Shown here in pieces: positions 1 to 9,618 of a stretch of 64,000 bases of DNA (the first letter of the stretch is position 1; every line of letters starts with the position of its first letter). The stretch lies in assembly GCF_029215955.1 (NCBI RefSeq), contig NZ_JAEMVA010000007.1, positions 1-64,000 on the forward strand, written 5' to 3'. The notes beneath the pieces are model-generated. The model searched no databases and had not been told where the DNA came from. It saw only the letters and a program-made list of their open reading frames with translations. This DNA is from Sulfurimonas sp. SAG-AH-194-I05. GTDB lineage: Bacteria; Campylobacterota; Campylobacteria; Campylobacterales; Sulfurimonadaceae. The position numbers were made by a program, and so were the translations under genes.

Positions 1-110
1 ACCATTAAATTTATTCAAATAATAGTATTGATACAAAGAGTATTTTATTTTTAATACGTTCCAATTCCAGAAATAAAGAAAAGTATATGAAAATAAAAGC
101 AAAGATAAGG

Positions 111-131
111 TAAAATAGATAATTAATTATC
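111..131 (+). promoter_or_regulatory. putative gatB promoter with 14-bp palindrome
   Basis: A TAAAAT -10-like box at 111-116 lies 34 bases before the gatB start. It is followed at 118-131 by a perfect palindrome, GATAATTAATTATC, covering the expected transcription start. An AAGGA ribosome binding site follows at 140-144. No -35 box is evident, which is usual in this phylum. The palindrome could be an operator, but AT-rich DNA yields such sequences by chance. The first 110 bases hold no gene I can recognise. Confidence 0.35.
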
Positions 132-149
132 ATTTATGTAAGGAAATCT

Positions 150-1577
150 ATGTTTGAAGTAGTTATCGGTCTTGAAGTTCACGTACAACTCAACACAAAA
201 TCAAAACTTTTTTGTTCGTGTCCAACGAGTTTTAATCATAAACAAAATACAAATACTTGTCCCACATGTATGGCTCTTCCTGGTGCTTTACCAGTTTTAA
301 ATAAAGAGGTTGTACATAAATCGATTATGCTTGGAACTGCTATCGATGCTACTATAAATAAGGTTTCTATTTTCGATAGAAAGTCTTACTTTTATCCTGA
401 TTCTCCATCTGCTTACCAAATTACGCAGTTATATACTCCTATAGTTGAGCATGGTGAATTAGAAATTGAATTAGAAGATGGAACGAAGAAAACTATTCGC
501 GTGAATCGTGCACATATTGAAGCGGATGCTGGAAAAAATATTCATGATGGTGACATTTCTAAAGTCGATTTAAATCGTGCAGGAACTCCACTTTTAGAGA
601 TTGTTTCCGAGCCTGACATGAGTAACGAGTTTGAAGTTATTGCTTACCTTAAAAAATTACATTCTATTATTCGTTACTTAGACATTGGTGACGCAAATAT
701 GCAAGAGGGAAGCTTTCGTGTCGATGTAAATGTTTCTATTCGTCCAAAGGGTGATAAAAAACTTTATACACGAGTAGAGATAAAAAATATCAACTCCTTT
801 AAGTTCATTCAAAAGGCAATCCAACTTGAAGTTACACGTCAGAGTGAAGCATGGGAAGATGGTGTTTATGAGCAAGAAATTGCTCAAGAAACGAGACTTT
901 TTGACCAAGTAAAAGTAGAAACACGTTCTATGCGTGGTAAAGAAGAAGCTGCAGATTACCGTTACTTTCCTGAACCAGACTTACTTAAATGTGTTGTTAC
1001 AGATGCGATGATGGAAAAATATTCTAAAATTCCAGAACTACCAGATGCAAAAAGAGATCGATTTGTAAAAGAGTACAAAATGAGTGAATACAACGCAGGT
1101 GTGATTACATCTTCAGTTGAAATGGCTCACTTTTTTGAGACTATGATGAGCGAGCAAGGTGTGACTGCTAAAACAGCTATTACATGGCTAACAGTTGAAC
1201 TTCCAAGTCGTTTATCAGGTGAGACAAACATTACAAACTCTCTTGTAAATGCAAAAAAATTAGGCTTTTTAGTAAAAAGAATTGATGATAAAACTATAAG
1301 TGGTAAAGCGGCTAAAGAAGTACTTGATTATCTTATGGAAAATGATGTTGCAATTGATAGTGTTATAGAAAAACTTGGGTTAAAACAAGTTACAGATATG
1401 GGTGCTATTGAAGCTATTTGTGAGGAAATCATTAATGCAAATCCTGAGAAGGTTGCGCAATATCAAGGTGGAAAAGAAAAGCTTTTTGGTTTCTTTGTTG
1501 GTCAGGTTATGAAAGCATCCAAGGGAAGCGCAAGTCCTCAAGCAGTAAATGAAGTTTTAAAAGCTAAATTAGGCTAA
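150..1577 (+). CDS. gatB: Asp-tRNA(Asn)/Glu-tRNA(Gln) amidotransferase subunit B
   Basis: GatB is the kinase and tRNA-binding subunit of the GatCAB complex, which converts mischarged Glu-tRNA(Gln) or Asp-tRNA(Asn) to the correct aminoacyl-tRNA. The 475-residue length is normal. The N-terminus ([14 protein letters not shown]), the cysteine set C22, C24, C37 and C40, and the signature [15 protein letters not shown] (76-90) are all present. The C-terminal helical and YqeY-like tail is complete. The start is supported by an AGGAA site 5 bases upstream. GatA and GatC are not in this window, so the subunits are dispersed. The channel gene starts 5 bases after the stop, suggesting cotranscription. 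Confidence 0.97.
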   Translation: MFEVVIGLEVHVQLNTKSKLFCSCPTSFNHKQNTNTCPTCMALPGALPVLNKEVVHKSIMLGTAIDATINKVSIFDRKSYFYPDSPSAYQITQLYTPIVEHGELEIELEDGTKKTIRVNRAHIEADAGKNIHDGDISKVDLNRAGTPLLEIVSEPDMSNEFEVIAYLKKLHSIIRYLDIGDANMQEGSFRVDVNVSIRPKGDKKLYTRVEIKNINSFKFIQKAIQLEVTRQSEAWEDGVYEQEIAQETRLFDQVKVETRSMRGKEEAADYRYFPEPDLLKCVVTDAMMEKYSKIPELPDAKRDRFVKEYKMSEYNAGVITSSVEMAHFFETMMSEQGVTAKTAITWLTVELPSRLSGETNITNSLVNAKKLGFLVKRIDDKTISGKAAKEVLDYLMENDVAIDSVIEKLGLKQVTDMGAIEAICEEIINANPEKVAQYQGGKEKLFGFFVGQVMKASKGSASPQAVNEVLKAKLG

Positions 1578-1582
1578 ATCAC

Positions 1583-3133
1583 ATGATAAAGCGTCTGATA
1601 GTTGATTTCGCTTATTTTATAAATACTTCAGGTAAGTATCAAAAGAAAAAACATTTCTTTTATGATTTACTAGAAAATAATTCCTACAAATATAAAAAAT
1701 ACTTTGATATTTTTATGATTACGCTTATTTTTATAAGTGTAGTTATTTTTATTCAAGAAGTAAAGTCAGAAGTTGATACTCGTTTGCTTTATTTTAATAA
1801 CTACATTATCTCTTTCATTTTTTTAGTAGAGTACCTTTTACGGCTTTGGATTAGTAGTAGTATTTCAAAGACTATCATTGAGCAAAGTGAGCATGACTTT
1901 ATTCTTGGCGAAAAATTTCGATTTTTTAAAGCTTTTAAAAATATACTAATCATAAAATTTAGATACATTCTTTCTTTTAAAGCTATTGTAGATTTACTTG
2001 CGATTATTCCATTTTTTCATCAGCTTCGTTTGCTTCGTATTTTTATTTTATTTCGTGTTTTTAAACTCTTTCGTTATGCAAAAAGTATTCAGACTTTTAC
2101 CTCTGTTATTGCAGCGAAGAAGTTTGAGTTCTTTACACTTTTTATTTTTGCTTCTATTATTATTTTTGTGTCTTCTGTTCTTATTTATGTCATGGAAGCA
2201 AATCATCCTGACTCATCTATAACGACATTATTTCAAGCTGTTTATTGGTCTATTGTTACTATATCGACAGTTGGTTATGGAGATATAACTCCTATAACGC
2301 AAGAAGGACGTGTTGTTTCAATGTTTGTAATTATTGCGGGGATAGGTGTTTTTTCATTTACAACTTCATTAATTGTTACATCTTTTACAGAAAAACTTGA
2401 TGAAATTAAAGATTTAAAACTCATAGATGACATTTCAAAAATTAAAGAATTTTACTTAATTTGTGGGTATGGAACTGTTGCTAAAGAAGTGGCTAAAAAA
2501 CTTAGCATACATAACAAGGTAATTATTTTAGATGAAGATGAAGAGATTGTTTCAAGGGCTACCAAAGATGGTTTTATTGCACTTAATTATGACCCTGGTA
2601 CAACACAGAGTTACCATAAGCTAAAAATAAATATTAAATCACAGGTAAAAGCGATTCTTTGTCTTGGAAAAAATGATGTAGAAAATGTATACACAGCACT
2701 CACTATTCGCTCGTTTAATAAAGATGTTTTTATTTTGTCTATTTTAAAAAATAAAGTAAATAAAAACAAACTCAATTTTGCTGGTGTAAATGAGATTTTT
2801 TACGAAAAAGAGCTTGTGGGGATTGTTGCTAAAGAGTTCGTTGGTAAGCATGTGGCTTTTGAAGCGATTCATGCTTTACGTTCAAGTTATAATGGAATAG
2901 ATGTCAATGAAATACGCATAACACAAAGAATTATTAAAAACTATCAAAAAATTGCTGATTTAGATAATAAAAAGTATAGAATTGTTCTTTTAGGTGTGTA
3001 TAAAACAAAAGAAAAACAGTTTTTCTTTAATCCAATAGATGATACATTATTTGAAAATGGAGATTACCTTTTAGTGATAGGTAATACCCAGTTTTTAAAA
3101 GAATTTAATGTATTACTCAATAAGAAGAATTAA
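1583..3133 (+). CDS. potassium channel with C-terminal RCK (TrkA-N/TrkA-C) domain
   Basis: This is a 516-residue cytoplasmic-membrane ion channel. The first ~270 residues are hydrophobic, with a six-helix voltage-gated-like layout. The pore signature TVGYGD (about residues 229-234) specifies K+ selectivity. A cytoplasmic RCK domain follows, with a Rossmann nucleotide motif (ICGYGTVAKEVA, GxGxxA) near residue 294, and then a TrkA-C-like region to the end. The S4-like stretch carries regularly spaced Arg and Lys, so voltage sensing is possible but unproven. The next gene encodes a separate RCK-like protein whose likely start abuts this stop, suggesting that the two form a mixed gating ring. Confidence 0.9.
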   Translation: MIKRLIVDFAYFINTSGKYQKKKHFFYDLLENNSYKYKKYFDIFMITLIFISVVIFIQEVKSEVDTRLLYFNNYIISFIFLVEYLLRLWISSSISKTIIEQSEHDFILGEKFRFFKAFKNILIIKFRYILSFKAIVDLLAIIPFFHQLRLLRIFILFRVFKLFRYAKSIQTFTSVIAAKKFEFFTLFIFASIIIFVSSVLIYVMEANHPDSSITTLFQAVYWSIVTISTVGYGDITPITQEGRVVSMFVIIAGIGVFSFTTSLIVTSFTEKLDEIKDLKLIDDISKIKEFYLICGYGTVAKEVAKKLSIHNKVIILDEDEEIVSRATKDGFIALNYDPGTTQSYHKLKINIKSQVKAILCLGKNDVENVYTALTIRSFNKDVFILSILKNKVNKNKLNFAGVNEIFYEKELVGIVAKEFVGKHVAFEAIHALRSSYNGIDVNEIRITQRIIKNYQKIADLDNKKYRIVLLGVYKTKEKQFFFNPIDDTLFENGDYLLVIGNTQFLKEFNVLLNKKN

Positions 3134-3134
3134 A

Positions 3135-3809
3135 ATGAAAGAAAAATACGCACTTATTTTTGGTCATAATGACTATACACTTGAAATAAAAAAAAATATA
3201 GTTTCAGAATATGAAGCAGTATATGTCCTTAGTTTAGAGGATGAAAGTGAAAATAGTTTTGATTTAAGTGATGACTGGGATACAGTAGATAAAAAATACA
3301 AAATGAAAGACTGCGTAGCTTTTTGTATTTTAGAAGATATGGCAGAAAATATTTTTTTGACAATATCGCTTAGAGATACTTTTAAAGATTTAACTATAGT
3401 TGCTTTAGCTAAGGACAAAGAGGGTGCAGACAAGTTAACACTTGCTGGTGCATCACGTGTTTTACCAACAACGCAAACAACTGCAAATGTGATTGTAGAG
3501 ATGCTTGAAAAACCTATAGTAACAGAAGTTTTACACAATATTTTATATGAAGAAAGTGATTTGAAAATCGCACAAATTAAAATAAAGAACCATGAACTTT
3601 TTGATGGAAAACATTTAACCGACATTGACTGGAGCAGGGAACATGGGATTATTGTAATTTCAGTTGTACATGAAGATGGAAGTAAAGAGTTTATTTATTC
3701 AGCTAAGTCAAAACATCATAAAATTAAAATGGGTGATATATTTGTCGTGGTTGGATATGAACAAGATATTAAAGATTTTGAAAAATTAATAGGAAATAAA
3801 AATGACTAA
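3135..3809 (+). CDS. stand-alone TrkA/RCK-like protein, partner of the upstream channel
   Basis: This 224-residue protein has a TrkA-N-like fold followed by a TrkA-C-like domain (IKIKNHELFDGKHLTDIDW onward). An in-frame ATG at 3108 exists inside the channel gene. I prefer ATG 3135, which starts MKEKYALIFG and follows an AAGAAGAA purine run just after the channel stop. The Rossmann glycine motif is degraded (FGHNDYT instead of GxGxxG), so nucleotide binding may be lost, as in the second RCK of eukaryotic BK channels. No membrane segment is visible. The inferred role is a regulatory subunit of the channel; a general TrkA subunit for another uptake system is the alternative. Confidence 0.8.
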   Translation: MKEKYALIFGHNDYTLEIKKNIVSEYEAVYVLSLEDESENSFDLSDDWDTVDKKYKMKDCVAFCILEDMAENIFLTISLRDTFKDLTIVALAKDKEGADKLTLAGASRVLPTTQTTANVIVEMLEKPIVTEVLHNILYEESDLKIAQIKIKNHELFDGKHLTDIDWSREHGIIVISVVHEDGSKEFIYSAKSKHHKIKMGDIFVVVGYEQDIKDFEKLIGNKND

Positions 3810-4692
3810 AATAGGTGTAATTGGAGCGGGAAAATGGGGTACAGCTTTAGCTTTTGCTCTCAGTGAAAAGAACGATGTTGTACTAAGTTCAAGAACGCCA
3901 CGTAAACTTGATAATTTTGTTTCAATGAAGGAAATCCTTACATGTGAGTATTTAGTAATAACTGTGCCTGCACAGCAAGTTTCACTTTGGTTAGAAGAAA
4001 ACTTTGTATTTAGTGGACAAAAAATTCTTGTTGCATCGAAAGGAATAGAAGCTTCAAGTGGTAAGTTTTTAAATGAGATTTATGAAATGCATATTCCACA
4101 TGCTAACATTGCTTTTCTCTCAGGACCATCTTTTGCACATGAGGTACTGGAGTCTCTTCCCACAGCACTTGTAGTTAACTCTGAAAATGAGGAATTAAGT
4201 GCTACTTTTGCATCTTTTTTTCCTTCATTTATAAAAGCATATACTTCCACTGATGTTATGGGTGCTGAAGTCTCAGGGGCATATAAAAACGTCATAGCTA
4301 TAGCTGCTGGTATTTGTGAAGGTTTAGGTCTCGGAAAAAATGCAGCAGCCTCCTTGATTTCTCGTGGTTTAGTGGAGATGCAAAGATTTGGAAATGAGTA
4401 CGGTGCTAAAGAAGAAAGCTTTATCGGTTTAAGTGGAGCAGGAGACTTGTTTTTAACTGCATCATCTGAAAAGTCACGTAACTTTCGTGTAGGTTTAGGT
4501 CTTGCATGTGGGAAATCACAAGAAGAGATACTTAATGACTTAGGTGAAGTAGCAGAGGGTATAGGTACTTCGTATGCACTGTTTGAAATAGCAAAGAAAA
4601 AAGGTTTGTATTTACCAATAGCGAATGAAGTTTATGCAACATTAGAGGGTAAAAACCCGCAAGAATCTCTTAGAGATTTACTTTCAAACTAA
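3802..4692 (+). CDS. gpsA: glycerol-3-phosphate dehydrogenase [NAD(P)+]
   Basis: GpsA reduces dihydroxyacetone phosphate to sn-glycerol 3-phosphate for phospholipid synthesis in the cytoplasm. The 296-residue length is slightly short for the family. It has the dinucleotide motif GAGKWG (8-13), the family motif SGPSFAHEV (107-115) and the catalytic lysine in GAYKNVIA (K162). The C-terminal half contains the conserved GLGKNAAASLISRG and GLSGAGDLFLT stretches. The gene overlaps the preceding RCK gene by 8 bases, so translational coupling is likely although the functions are unrelated. Confidence 0.96.
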   Translation: MTKIGVIGAGKWGTALAFALSEKNDVVLSSRTPRKLDNFVSMKEILTCEYLVITVPAQQVSLWLEENFVFSGQKILVASKGIEASSGKFLNEIYEMHIPHANIAFLSGPSFAHEVLESLPTALVVNSENEELSATFASFFPSFIKAYTSTDVMGAEVSGAYKNVIAIAAGICEGLGLGKNAAASLISRGLVEMQRFGNEYGAKEESFIGLSGAGDLFLTASSEKSRNFRVGLGLACGKSQEEILNDLGEVAEGIGTSYALFEIAKKKGLYLPIANEVYATLEGKNPQESLRDLLSN

Positions 4693-4700
4693 GGAAAAAA

Positions 4701-5537
4701 ATGAAAATTACAAATACAATTATACTAGCAATATTACTTGGAGCAAGTACACTCAGTGGAAGTTGGATGGATATTTTTAGTGAGGGAGCTAAGGTTTTAG
4801 AACAAACGACTGCAGCATCTACTTCTTCAAAAACAACTGAACCAACAGATAAAATAACTGCAAATAGCTTATCAACATTTGATATGAATACAGCGTTTAA
4901 ACAAGCTCTTAGCAAAGGTGTTGAGTATGCTATTAGTACCCTAAGCAAAGAAAATGGTTATTTTAAAAATGAAATTACAAAAATTGGCTTGCCTGCTAAC
5001 TTACAAAAAACAGCAGAGTTAATAAGAAAAGCAGGTGGTGGAAAATATGTTGACAACCTTGTTTTAGCACTTAATAATGCGGCAACACAAGCAGCTCCAA
5101 AAACGGCTGCTATTTTTACGAAGAGTATTACCGACATGAGTGTTGACGATGTTAAAAAAATTCTTTCAGGATCAAACCATGCGGGAACAGATTACTTTCG
5201 TGAAAAAACTACAAAAGATTTACAAGCGACAATAGCACCGATTATTCAAAAAAGTATGGATAATAATGATGTAACAAAATATTATAATGCTTTTAATTCA
5301 TTTTATAAGCAAAATGCGGGGGTACTCAAAAATGAATATGTATCAGGTTTAGCAAATGCTTTTGGCTATGGTGACTTCATTCCAAATGATAAAGATGAAG
5401 ATATAAATACATTTGTAACAAATAAATCTATTGATGGGATAATGACTCTTATTCAAGAAAAAGAAAAAATAATTAGAGACAATCCACTCGGACAAAACAG
5501 TGAGATTTTGGGAAAAGTTTTTTCAGTTTTTGAGTAA
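4701..5537 (+). CDS. DUF4197-family exported protein
   Basis: This 278-residue protein has a short N-terminal signal peptide (MKITNTIILAILLGASTLSG) and an otherwise hydrophilic helical body. The region around residues 60-278, including the GVEYAISTLSKENGYFKNE stretch, resembles DUF4197 proteins of Proteobacteria, which have no established function. It is probably periplasmic. A Thr/Ser-rich linker sits at about 34-50. The start is supported by AAGGAA 5 bases upstream, and the gene sits 8 bases after gpsA. The family call rests on overall look rather than a catalytic motif. Confidence 0.75.
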   Translation: MKITNTIILAILLGASTLSGSWMDIFSEGAKVLEQTTAASTSSKTTEPTDKITANSLSTFDMNTAFKQALSKGVEYAISTLSKENGYFKNEITKIGLPANLQKTAELIRKAGGGKYVDNLVLALNNAATQAAPKTAAIFTKSITDMSVDDVKKILSGSNHAGTDYFREKTTKDLQATIAPIIQKSMDNNDVTKYYNAFNSFYKQNAGVLKNEYVSGLANAFGYGDFIPNDKDEDINTFVTNKSIDGIMTLIQEKEKIIRDNPLGQNSEILGKVFSVFE

Positions 5538-5561
5538 CTTAAATATGAAAGGAATATCTCT

Positions 5562-6917
5562 ATGACTGAATACAAAGAACAGTTTCAAAAAATTGCGATA
5601 GCTATTTTTATAGGTTTAGTAGTTCTTGTTCTTTCATTAAGTTTATTTAATGAGACACAGGCAACGCTGTTAGGTTTAATAGCTTTTTTAGTTACTTTAT
5701 GGACAAATGAAGCTTTACCTTTAGGTGTAGTTTCTCTTTTACCTATTCTGTTATTTCCCTCTTTTTCTATTTTAACTACAAAAGCTACGACTGTCAATTA
5801 TGCGCACCCTATTATATTTTTATTTTTAGGTGGTTTCTTACTTGCTATTGCGGTTGAAAAAACGAATTTACATATTTTTATAGCGGATAAAATTCTTGAC
5901 TTATTTCCAAGTACACCTAGGGGAATGATATTTTCTCTTGCTATAACAGCTGGTTTTTTAAGCTCGATTCTCTCTAACACAACGACTACACTTCTACTTA
6001 TCTCTATAGCTCTTTTTATTACACAAGATGTTACGTTGAAAATGAGGTTTGCTTTGGCTATTGCTTATGGTTCAAGTGTTGGAGGTATTTTAACACCTAT
6101 TGGGACACCACCAAATTTAATTCTTTTTGGAATTATGAGTGATAAAGGAATGGAGATGATTCCTTTCTTTCAATGGATATGGATGGTCTTTCCTCTTGTT
6201 TTAACTATGCTTGTTGTTGTAAGTTTACTTTTAAGTATTGGAGTTCCAAAAACTGAAATAAAACGAGAAAAAACTACAAATAATTTAGATGTTGCACAGA
6301 AAAAAATATTATTTTTAATGGGTGGACTTATTCTTTTACTTATAGTAAATGCAAAAATCAAGCCTTACTGGGGTGGTCTTGGTTTAAGTGAATCTGGGAT
6401 TCTTTTAGCTGTTGGTCTGATTCTTTTTGCTCCGCCTTTTAGAATTTTAGACTGGAGTGAAGATGCGCATAAAGTACCTTACCAAATTATGTTCTTGTTT
6501 GGTGCAGGTTTTTCCATAGCAAAAGCATTTGGTGATACTGGTCTTGCAGATGCAGTAGCAACGTACCTTTTAGCAATGACTGATATGCCTCCTATACTTT
6601 TACTCTTAAGTGTAGCTGCTATGATTACTTTTACAACAGAAATTACTTCAAATACAGCGTTAATCTCTATAATGCTTCCTGTGATTTATGCAGTGTCTGA
6701 ACAAGCTGGAATAAATATAACACTCTTTATGATGGTTGCAACAGTATGTGCGAGTTATGCTTTTATGCTCCCAATTGCAACTGCTCCTAATGCAATAGCC
6801 ATGAGTAGTGGTGCTGTTAATGTAAAAGCTATGATACGATATGGAATTATTTTAAATTTAGTAGGAATATTTTTCATTGTTCTTTTAGCTGAGTTTTTTT
6901 GGAAACCAATTTTATAA
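5562..6917 (+). CDS. SLC13/DASS-type sodium:dicarboxylate or sulfate symporter
   Basis: This 451-residue polytopic membrane protein has about 11-12 hydrophobic segments. It shows the two internal repeats of the divalent anion:Na+ symporter family: an N-terminal SNTTTT with the downstream GTPPNLILFG loop, and a C-terminal TSNTALISI with ATAPNAIAMSSG. These Ser-Asn-Thr and Pro-Asn motifs form the substrate and sodium sites in the family. Likely substrates are C4-dicarboxylates, citrate or sulfate; the sequence does not decide. An AAAGGAA site precedes the start. Confidence 0.88.
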   Translation: MTEYKEQFQKIAIAIFIGLVVLVLSLSLFNETQATLLGLIAFLVTLWTNEALPLGVVSLLPILLFPSFSILTTKATTVNYAHPIIFLFLGGFLLAIAVEKTNLHIFIADKILDLFPSTPRGMIFSLAITAGFLSSILSNTTTTLLLISIALFITQDVTLKMRFALAIAYGSSVGGILTPIGTPPNLILFGIMSDKGMEMIPFFQWIWMVFPLVLTMLVVVSLLLSIGVPKTEIKREKTTNNLDVAQKKILFLMGGLILLLIVNAKIKPYWGGLGLSESGILLAVGLILFAPPFRILDWSEDAHKVPYQIMFLFGAGFSIAKAFGDTGLADAVATYLLAMTDMPPILLLLSVAAMITFTTEITSNTALISIMLPVIYAVSEQAGINITLFMMVATVCASYAFMLPIATAPNAIAMSSGAVNVKAMIRYGIILNLVGIFFIVLLAEFFWKPIL

Positions 6918-6930
6918 GAAAAGGAAAAAT

Positions 6931-7224
6931 ATGATAGTGCATATTGTAATGTTTAAGTTTAATGAAAAAAATAAAGAAGAGAACCTTCAAATAGTGAAAG
7001 AGAAATTAGAGCAGTTAGTAGAAAAAATTCCAACACTTTTATCTATAGAAGTGGGAATAGACTTTAATCAAAGTGAAAGAGCATTTGATTTATCTCTTTA
7101 CTCGACTTTTAATACAAAAGAAGACCTTCAAGAATATGCCGCACATACTGAACATGTAAATGTTGTTACATTAATTAAAAGTGTTACATGTGGAGCAAAA
7201 GTTGTTGACTACACGCTTAGTTAA
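6931..7224 (+). CDS. Dabb-family (stress-responsive alpha/beta barrel) protein
   Basis: This 97-residue cytoplasmic protein has the dimeric A/B-barrel (Dabb) pattern: MIVHIVMFKF at the start, a central EVGIDFNQSERAFDLSLYSTF strand region and the AAHTEHVNVV motif near residues 70-80. Some relatives act as small-molecule enzymes but most are uncharacterised. It lies between the SLC13-like transporter and a YqiA-like esterase with short spacers, so it is probably in the same transcript. AAAGGAAAAA lies just upstream of the start. Confidence 0.8.
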   Translation: MIVHIVMFKFNEKNKEENLQIVKEKLEQLVEKIPTLLSIEVGIDFNQSERAFDLSLYSTFNTKEDLQEYAAHTEHVNVVTLIKSVTCGAKVVDYTLS

Positions 7225-7236
7225 AAAAGGTTCAAT

Positions 7237-7794
7237 TTGATTATTTATATTCATGGTTTTGGTGGAAGTGGTGCGGGAGTTAAGTCTACTTTATTTCGGA
7301 AATATTTTAAAAATTTAGGTGTTGATTTTATTGCACCATCACTTTCTTATACTCCTAATTTAGCAATTCAAACTTTAGAAGAATTAATAGAATCTTATGA
7401 AAATGTAACTCTTATTGGTTCCTCTTTAGGTGGTTTTTATTCGATGTATTTATCGCAAAAGTATGATGTAAAAGCTGTTTTAATAAACCCTTCCATTTAC
7501 CCAATGGAAACACTTTTACACCATACAGGGCACGCACCTAGTTTTTATGATGAAAGTTATTTTAAGTGGTCAAGTACACATGTGGAAATGTTAATAAAAT
7601 ACACAACTACACTAACTAAGCCACAAAACTTTATGCTTTTAGTACAAAAAGATGACGAACTCTTAGACTATAAAAAAGCTGTTACCTTTGTTGATGGAGC
7701 TAAAATTATAGTTGAAGAAGGTGGTAACCATAGTTTTGTAGGGATAAAGAATCATTTTTTGATAATTTATGATTTTCTTTTTGCTAAAGATTAA
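7237..7794 (+). CDS. YqiA-like alpha/beta-hydrolase (UPF0227-type esterase)
   Basis: This 185-residue small alpha/beta-hydrolase starts at a TTG. It carries an oxyanion-side HGFGGSG (6-12), the nucleophile elbow GSSLGG (Ser63), and a C-terminal Asp and His region (QKDDELLD and GGNHSFVG) that completes a Ser-Asp-His triad. The length and the SLGGFYSMYLS elbow fit YqiA-type esterases. The natural substrate is unknown. AAAAAGG sits 6 bases before the TTG, supporting that start; no ATG lies nearby. It is the last gene of this + run and faces a cytochrome c gene tail to tail. Confidence 0.85.
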   Translation: MIIYIHGFGGSGAGVKSTLFRKYFKNLGVDFIAPSLSYTPNLAIQTLEELIESYENVTLIGSSLGGFYSMYLSQKYDVKAVLINPSIYPMETLLHHTGHAPSFYDESYFKWSSTHVEMLIKYTTTLTKPQNFMLLVQKDDELLDYKKAVTFVDGAKIIVEEGGNHSFVGIKNHFLIIYDFLFAKD

Positions 7795-7835
7795 AGAATA
7801 CTCACAATTACAAAAAATATTGCTCATGATAGGGA

Positions 7836-8246
7836 TTATTTAAAATCTATATTTTCATATCTATCATATAACCAAATAGCTACAGCTTTTGCTTCTTTTT
7901 TTGTGATTTGCTTTTTCATAGATGGCATGGTACCAAACCTCTCTATTGCACCTGCATGACACATGCTAAACTCTAAATCAGGATTCATAATATAGTCTTT
8001 TACAAAAAGAATAAATAAATGGCGATCAACATCGTCTTCTTCATCTGTTGTTCTAATATTTTCCTTGAGTCTTCCTGAGACTTCAATCATTGGTGGGGCT
8101 TTCATATTTTTTAAATTTGCCATCACCTCTTTTTTACTCATAACTTCCACATGGCAAGACATACAGTTTTTTTTATAAACTTCATAGCCTTCATTTGCAA
8201 AAAGAGAGATGCTTAGTAGCACAGTACTTAAAAGTATTTTTTTCAT
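7836..8246 (-). CDS. periplasmic c-type cytochrome (single heme)
   Basis: This 136-residue protein has a cleavable signal peptide (MKKILLSTVLLSISLFA) followed by one heme-attachment motif, CMSCH (residues 28-32). Candidate distal Met ligands lie in MKAPPM and in FGTMPSM near residue 108. A further Cys (MCHAG, about residue 97) is unusual for a single-heme protein. It probably carries electrons in the periplasm, but no partner oxidase or dehydrogenase is adjacent. The gene stands alone on the minus strand and is divergent from the M48 protease gene. Confidence 0.88.
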   Translation of the reverse strand: MKKILLSTVLLSISLFANEGYEVYKKNCMSCHVEVMSKKEVMANLKNMKAPPMIEVSGRLKENIRTTDEEDDVDRHLFILFVKDYIMNPDLEFSMCHAGAIERFGTMPSMKKQITKKEAKAVAIWLYDRYENIDFK

Positions 8247-8325
8247 GTATATCCTTGTTTTAAGACTTAAAGAGTCTTGTTAATTAAAAAATTTTACTCT
8301 CTTTGTGTTAAGGGTTTGTTAATAT

Positions 8326-8334
8326 GCTAAAATG
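8326..8334 (+). promoter_or_regulatory. extended -10 promoter for the M48 protease gene
   Basis: TGCTAAAAT is an extended -10 element (TG-N-TAAAAT) with T-rich DNA upstream and no -35 box. The predicted transcription start is near 8341, 21 bases before the ATG. The 115-base gap also holds the divergent cytochrome c promoter, for which I see no clear box. Confidence 0.45.
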
Positions 8335-8361
8335 AGATTTAAAATAAAATAAGGCATAGTA

Positions 8362-9618
8362 ATGTTAATGACAATAGTAACAATTTATACAATATTTACA
8401 CTTATAACAATATACACAAGTGTGATGCAAATAGGCTACATAAACATAGCAAAAAGAAAAAAGGCTGTTCTTTTAAGTGATACACAGTTTTTAATTGCTG
8501 GAAATTACTCTGTGCAAAAAGAGAAACTAGCTCTTGTGAATGCCTTTGTTGATTATATTTTATTTATTGCTTGGATAGGTGTTGGGGTTTCATTTTTACA
8601 AAGTTATATATTTATAGAGAATGAAGCCTTGCAAAACATACTTATTGTTATGAGCTTTTTACTTATAAATTCTGTAATTTCTGTACCATTTTCTTATTAT
8701 GAAAAATTTGTTTTAGATGAGGCATTTGATTTTAATAAATCAACACTTGCTTTATGGATAAAAGATACTGTTATTTCTTTTGTTTTGACAATCCTTCTTG
8801 GCTCATTGATAGTGTGGGGAATTTATGAAATTATTACTGCATTTACTTTATGGTGGGTATGGAGTTTTGTATTTATATTTATTGTTATTATTATGATAAA
8901 CATGCTTTATCCAGCATTTCGTGCTACATTTTTTGATAAGTTAACACCATTGCAAGATGAAGAACTCGATGGCAGTATAAAAGCACTTATGGATAAAACA
9001 GGTTTTGTTAGTTCTGGTGTTTTTGTCAGTGATGCAAGTAAACGTGATGCACGTTTAAATGCGTATTTTGGTGGTTTTGGAAAAGCAAAAAGAGTAGTTC
9101 TTTTTGATACTTTAATAGAAAAACTCACTACAAAAGAGCTTCTTGCAGTTTTAGGGCATGAACTAGGGCATTTTGCACATGGCGATATTTATAAAAACAT
9201 TGGACTTGTTGGTACTATGTTGTTTGTAATGTTTGGTATTTTTGGGAATTTACCTGAGACTTTATACCTTGAGATGGGTATGAGCAAGTCACCTGCATTA
9301 TTAATGATTTTACTTCTTTTATTTATGCCAGTTTTAGGCTTTATTATGATGCCTATTATGGGTGTAGTAAGTCGTCATAACGAATATGAAGCAGATAAAA
9401 TGGGGAGTGAACTTGGTGGACCAGCTGGAGCTATTGAGTTAGCTAACGCACTTAAAAAGTTAGTGACAGAAAACAAAAGTTTTCCACTCTCTCATCCTTT
9501 ATATATCTTTTTTCATTATACACATCCTCCAGTAATGGAGCGACTCAAAGCTCTTGGTGTAGATGTTGAAAACCAAGGTGTATCTGCGCTCGAGGGAACA
9601 TGCGAAGCAGTTATATAG
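8362..9618 (+). CDS. M48-family (Ste24/CAAX-prenyl-protease-like) membrane metalloprotease
   Basis: This 418-residue zinc metallopeptidase is embedded in the membrane. Several N-terminal helices precede the active site HELGH (266-270), with the third ligand glutamate in the NEYEADKMG motif near residue 340. The architecture and length match Ste24-type CAAX endopeptidases. Bacteria lack prenylated CAAX proteins, so the role is more likely membrane protein quality control, as proposed for related proteases. The prmC gene overlaps its end by 19 bases. ATG 8368 is an alternative start that loses two residues. Confidence 0.9.
   Translation: MLMTIVTIYTIFTLITIYTSVMQIGYINIAKRKKAVLLSDTQFLIAGNYSVQKEKLALVNAFVDYILFIAWIGVGVSFLQSYIFIENEALQNILIVMSFLLINSVISVPFSYYEKFVLDEAFDFNKSTLALWIKDTVISFVLTILLGSLIVWGIYEIITAFTLWWVWSFVFIFIVIIMINMLYPAFRATFFDKLTPLQDEELDGSIKALMDKTGFVSSGVFVSDASKRDARLNAYFGGFGKAKRVVLFDTLIEKLTTKELLAVLGHELGHFAHGDIYKNIGLVGTMLFVMFGIFGNLPETLYLEMGMSKSPALLMILLLLFMPVLGFIMMPIMGVVSRHNEYEADKMGSELGGPAGAIELANALKKLVTENKSFPLSHPLYIFFHYTHPPVMERLKALGVDVENQGVSALEGTCEAVI

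Noticed and set aside
3108-3134. Earlier ATG for the free RCK protein
   Set aside because: It lies inside the channel gene without a ribosome binding site, whereas ATG 3135 has an AAGAAGAA site.
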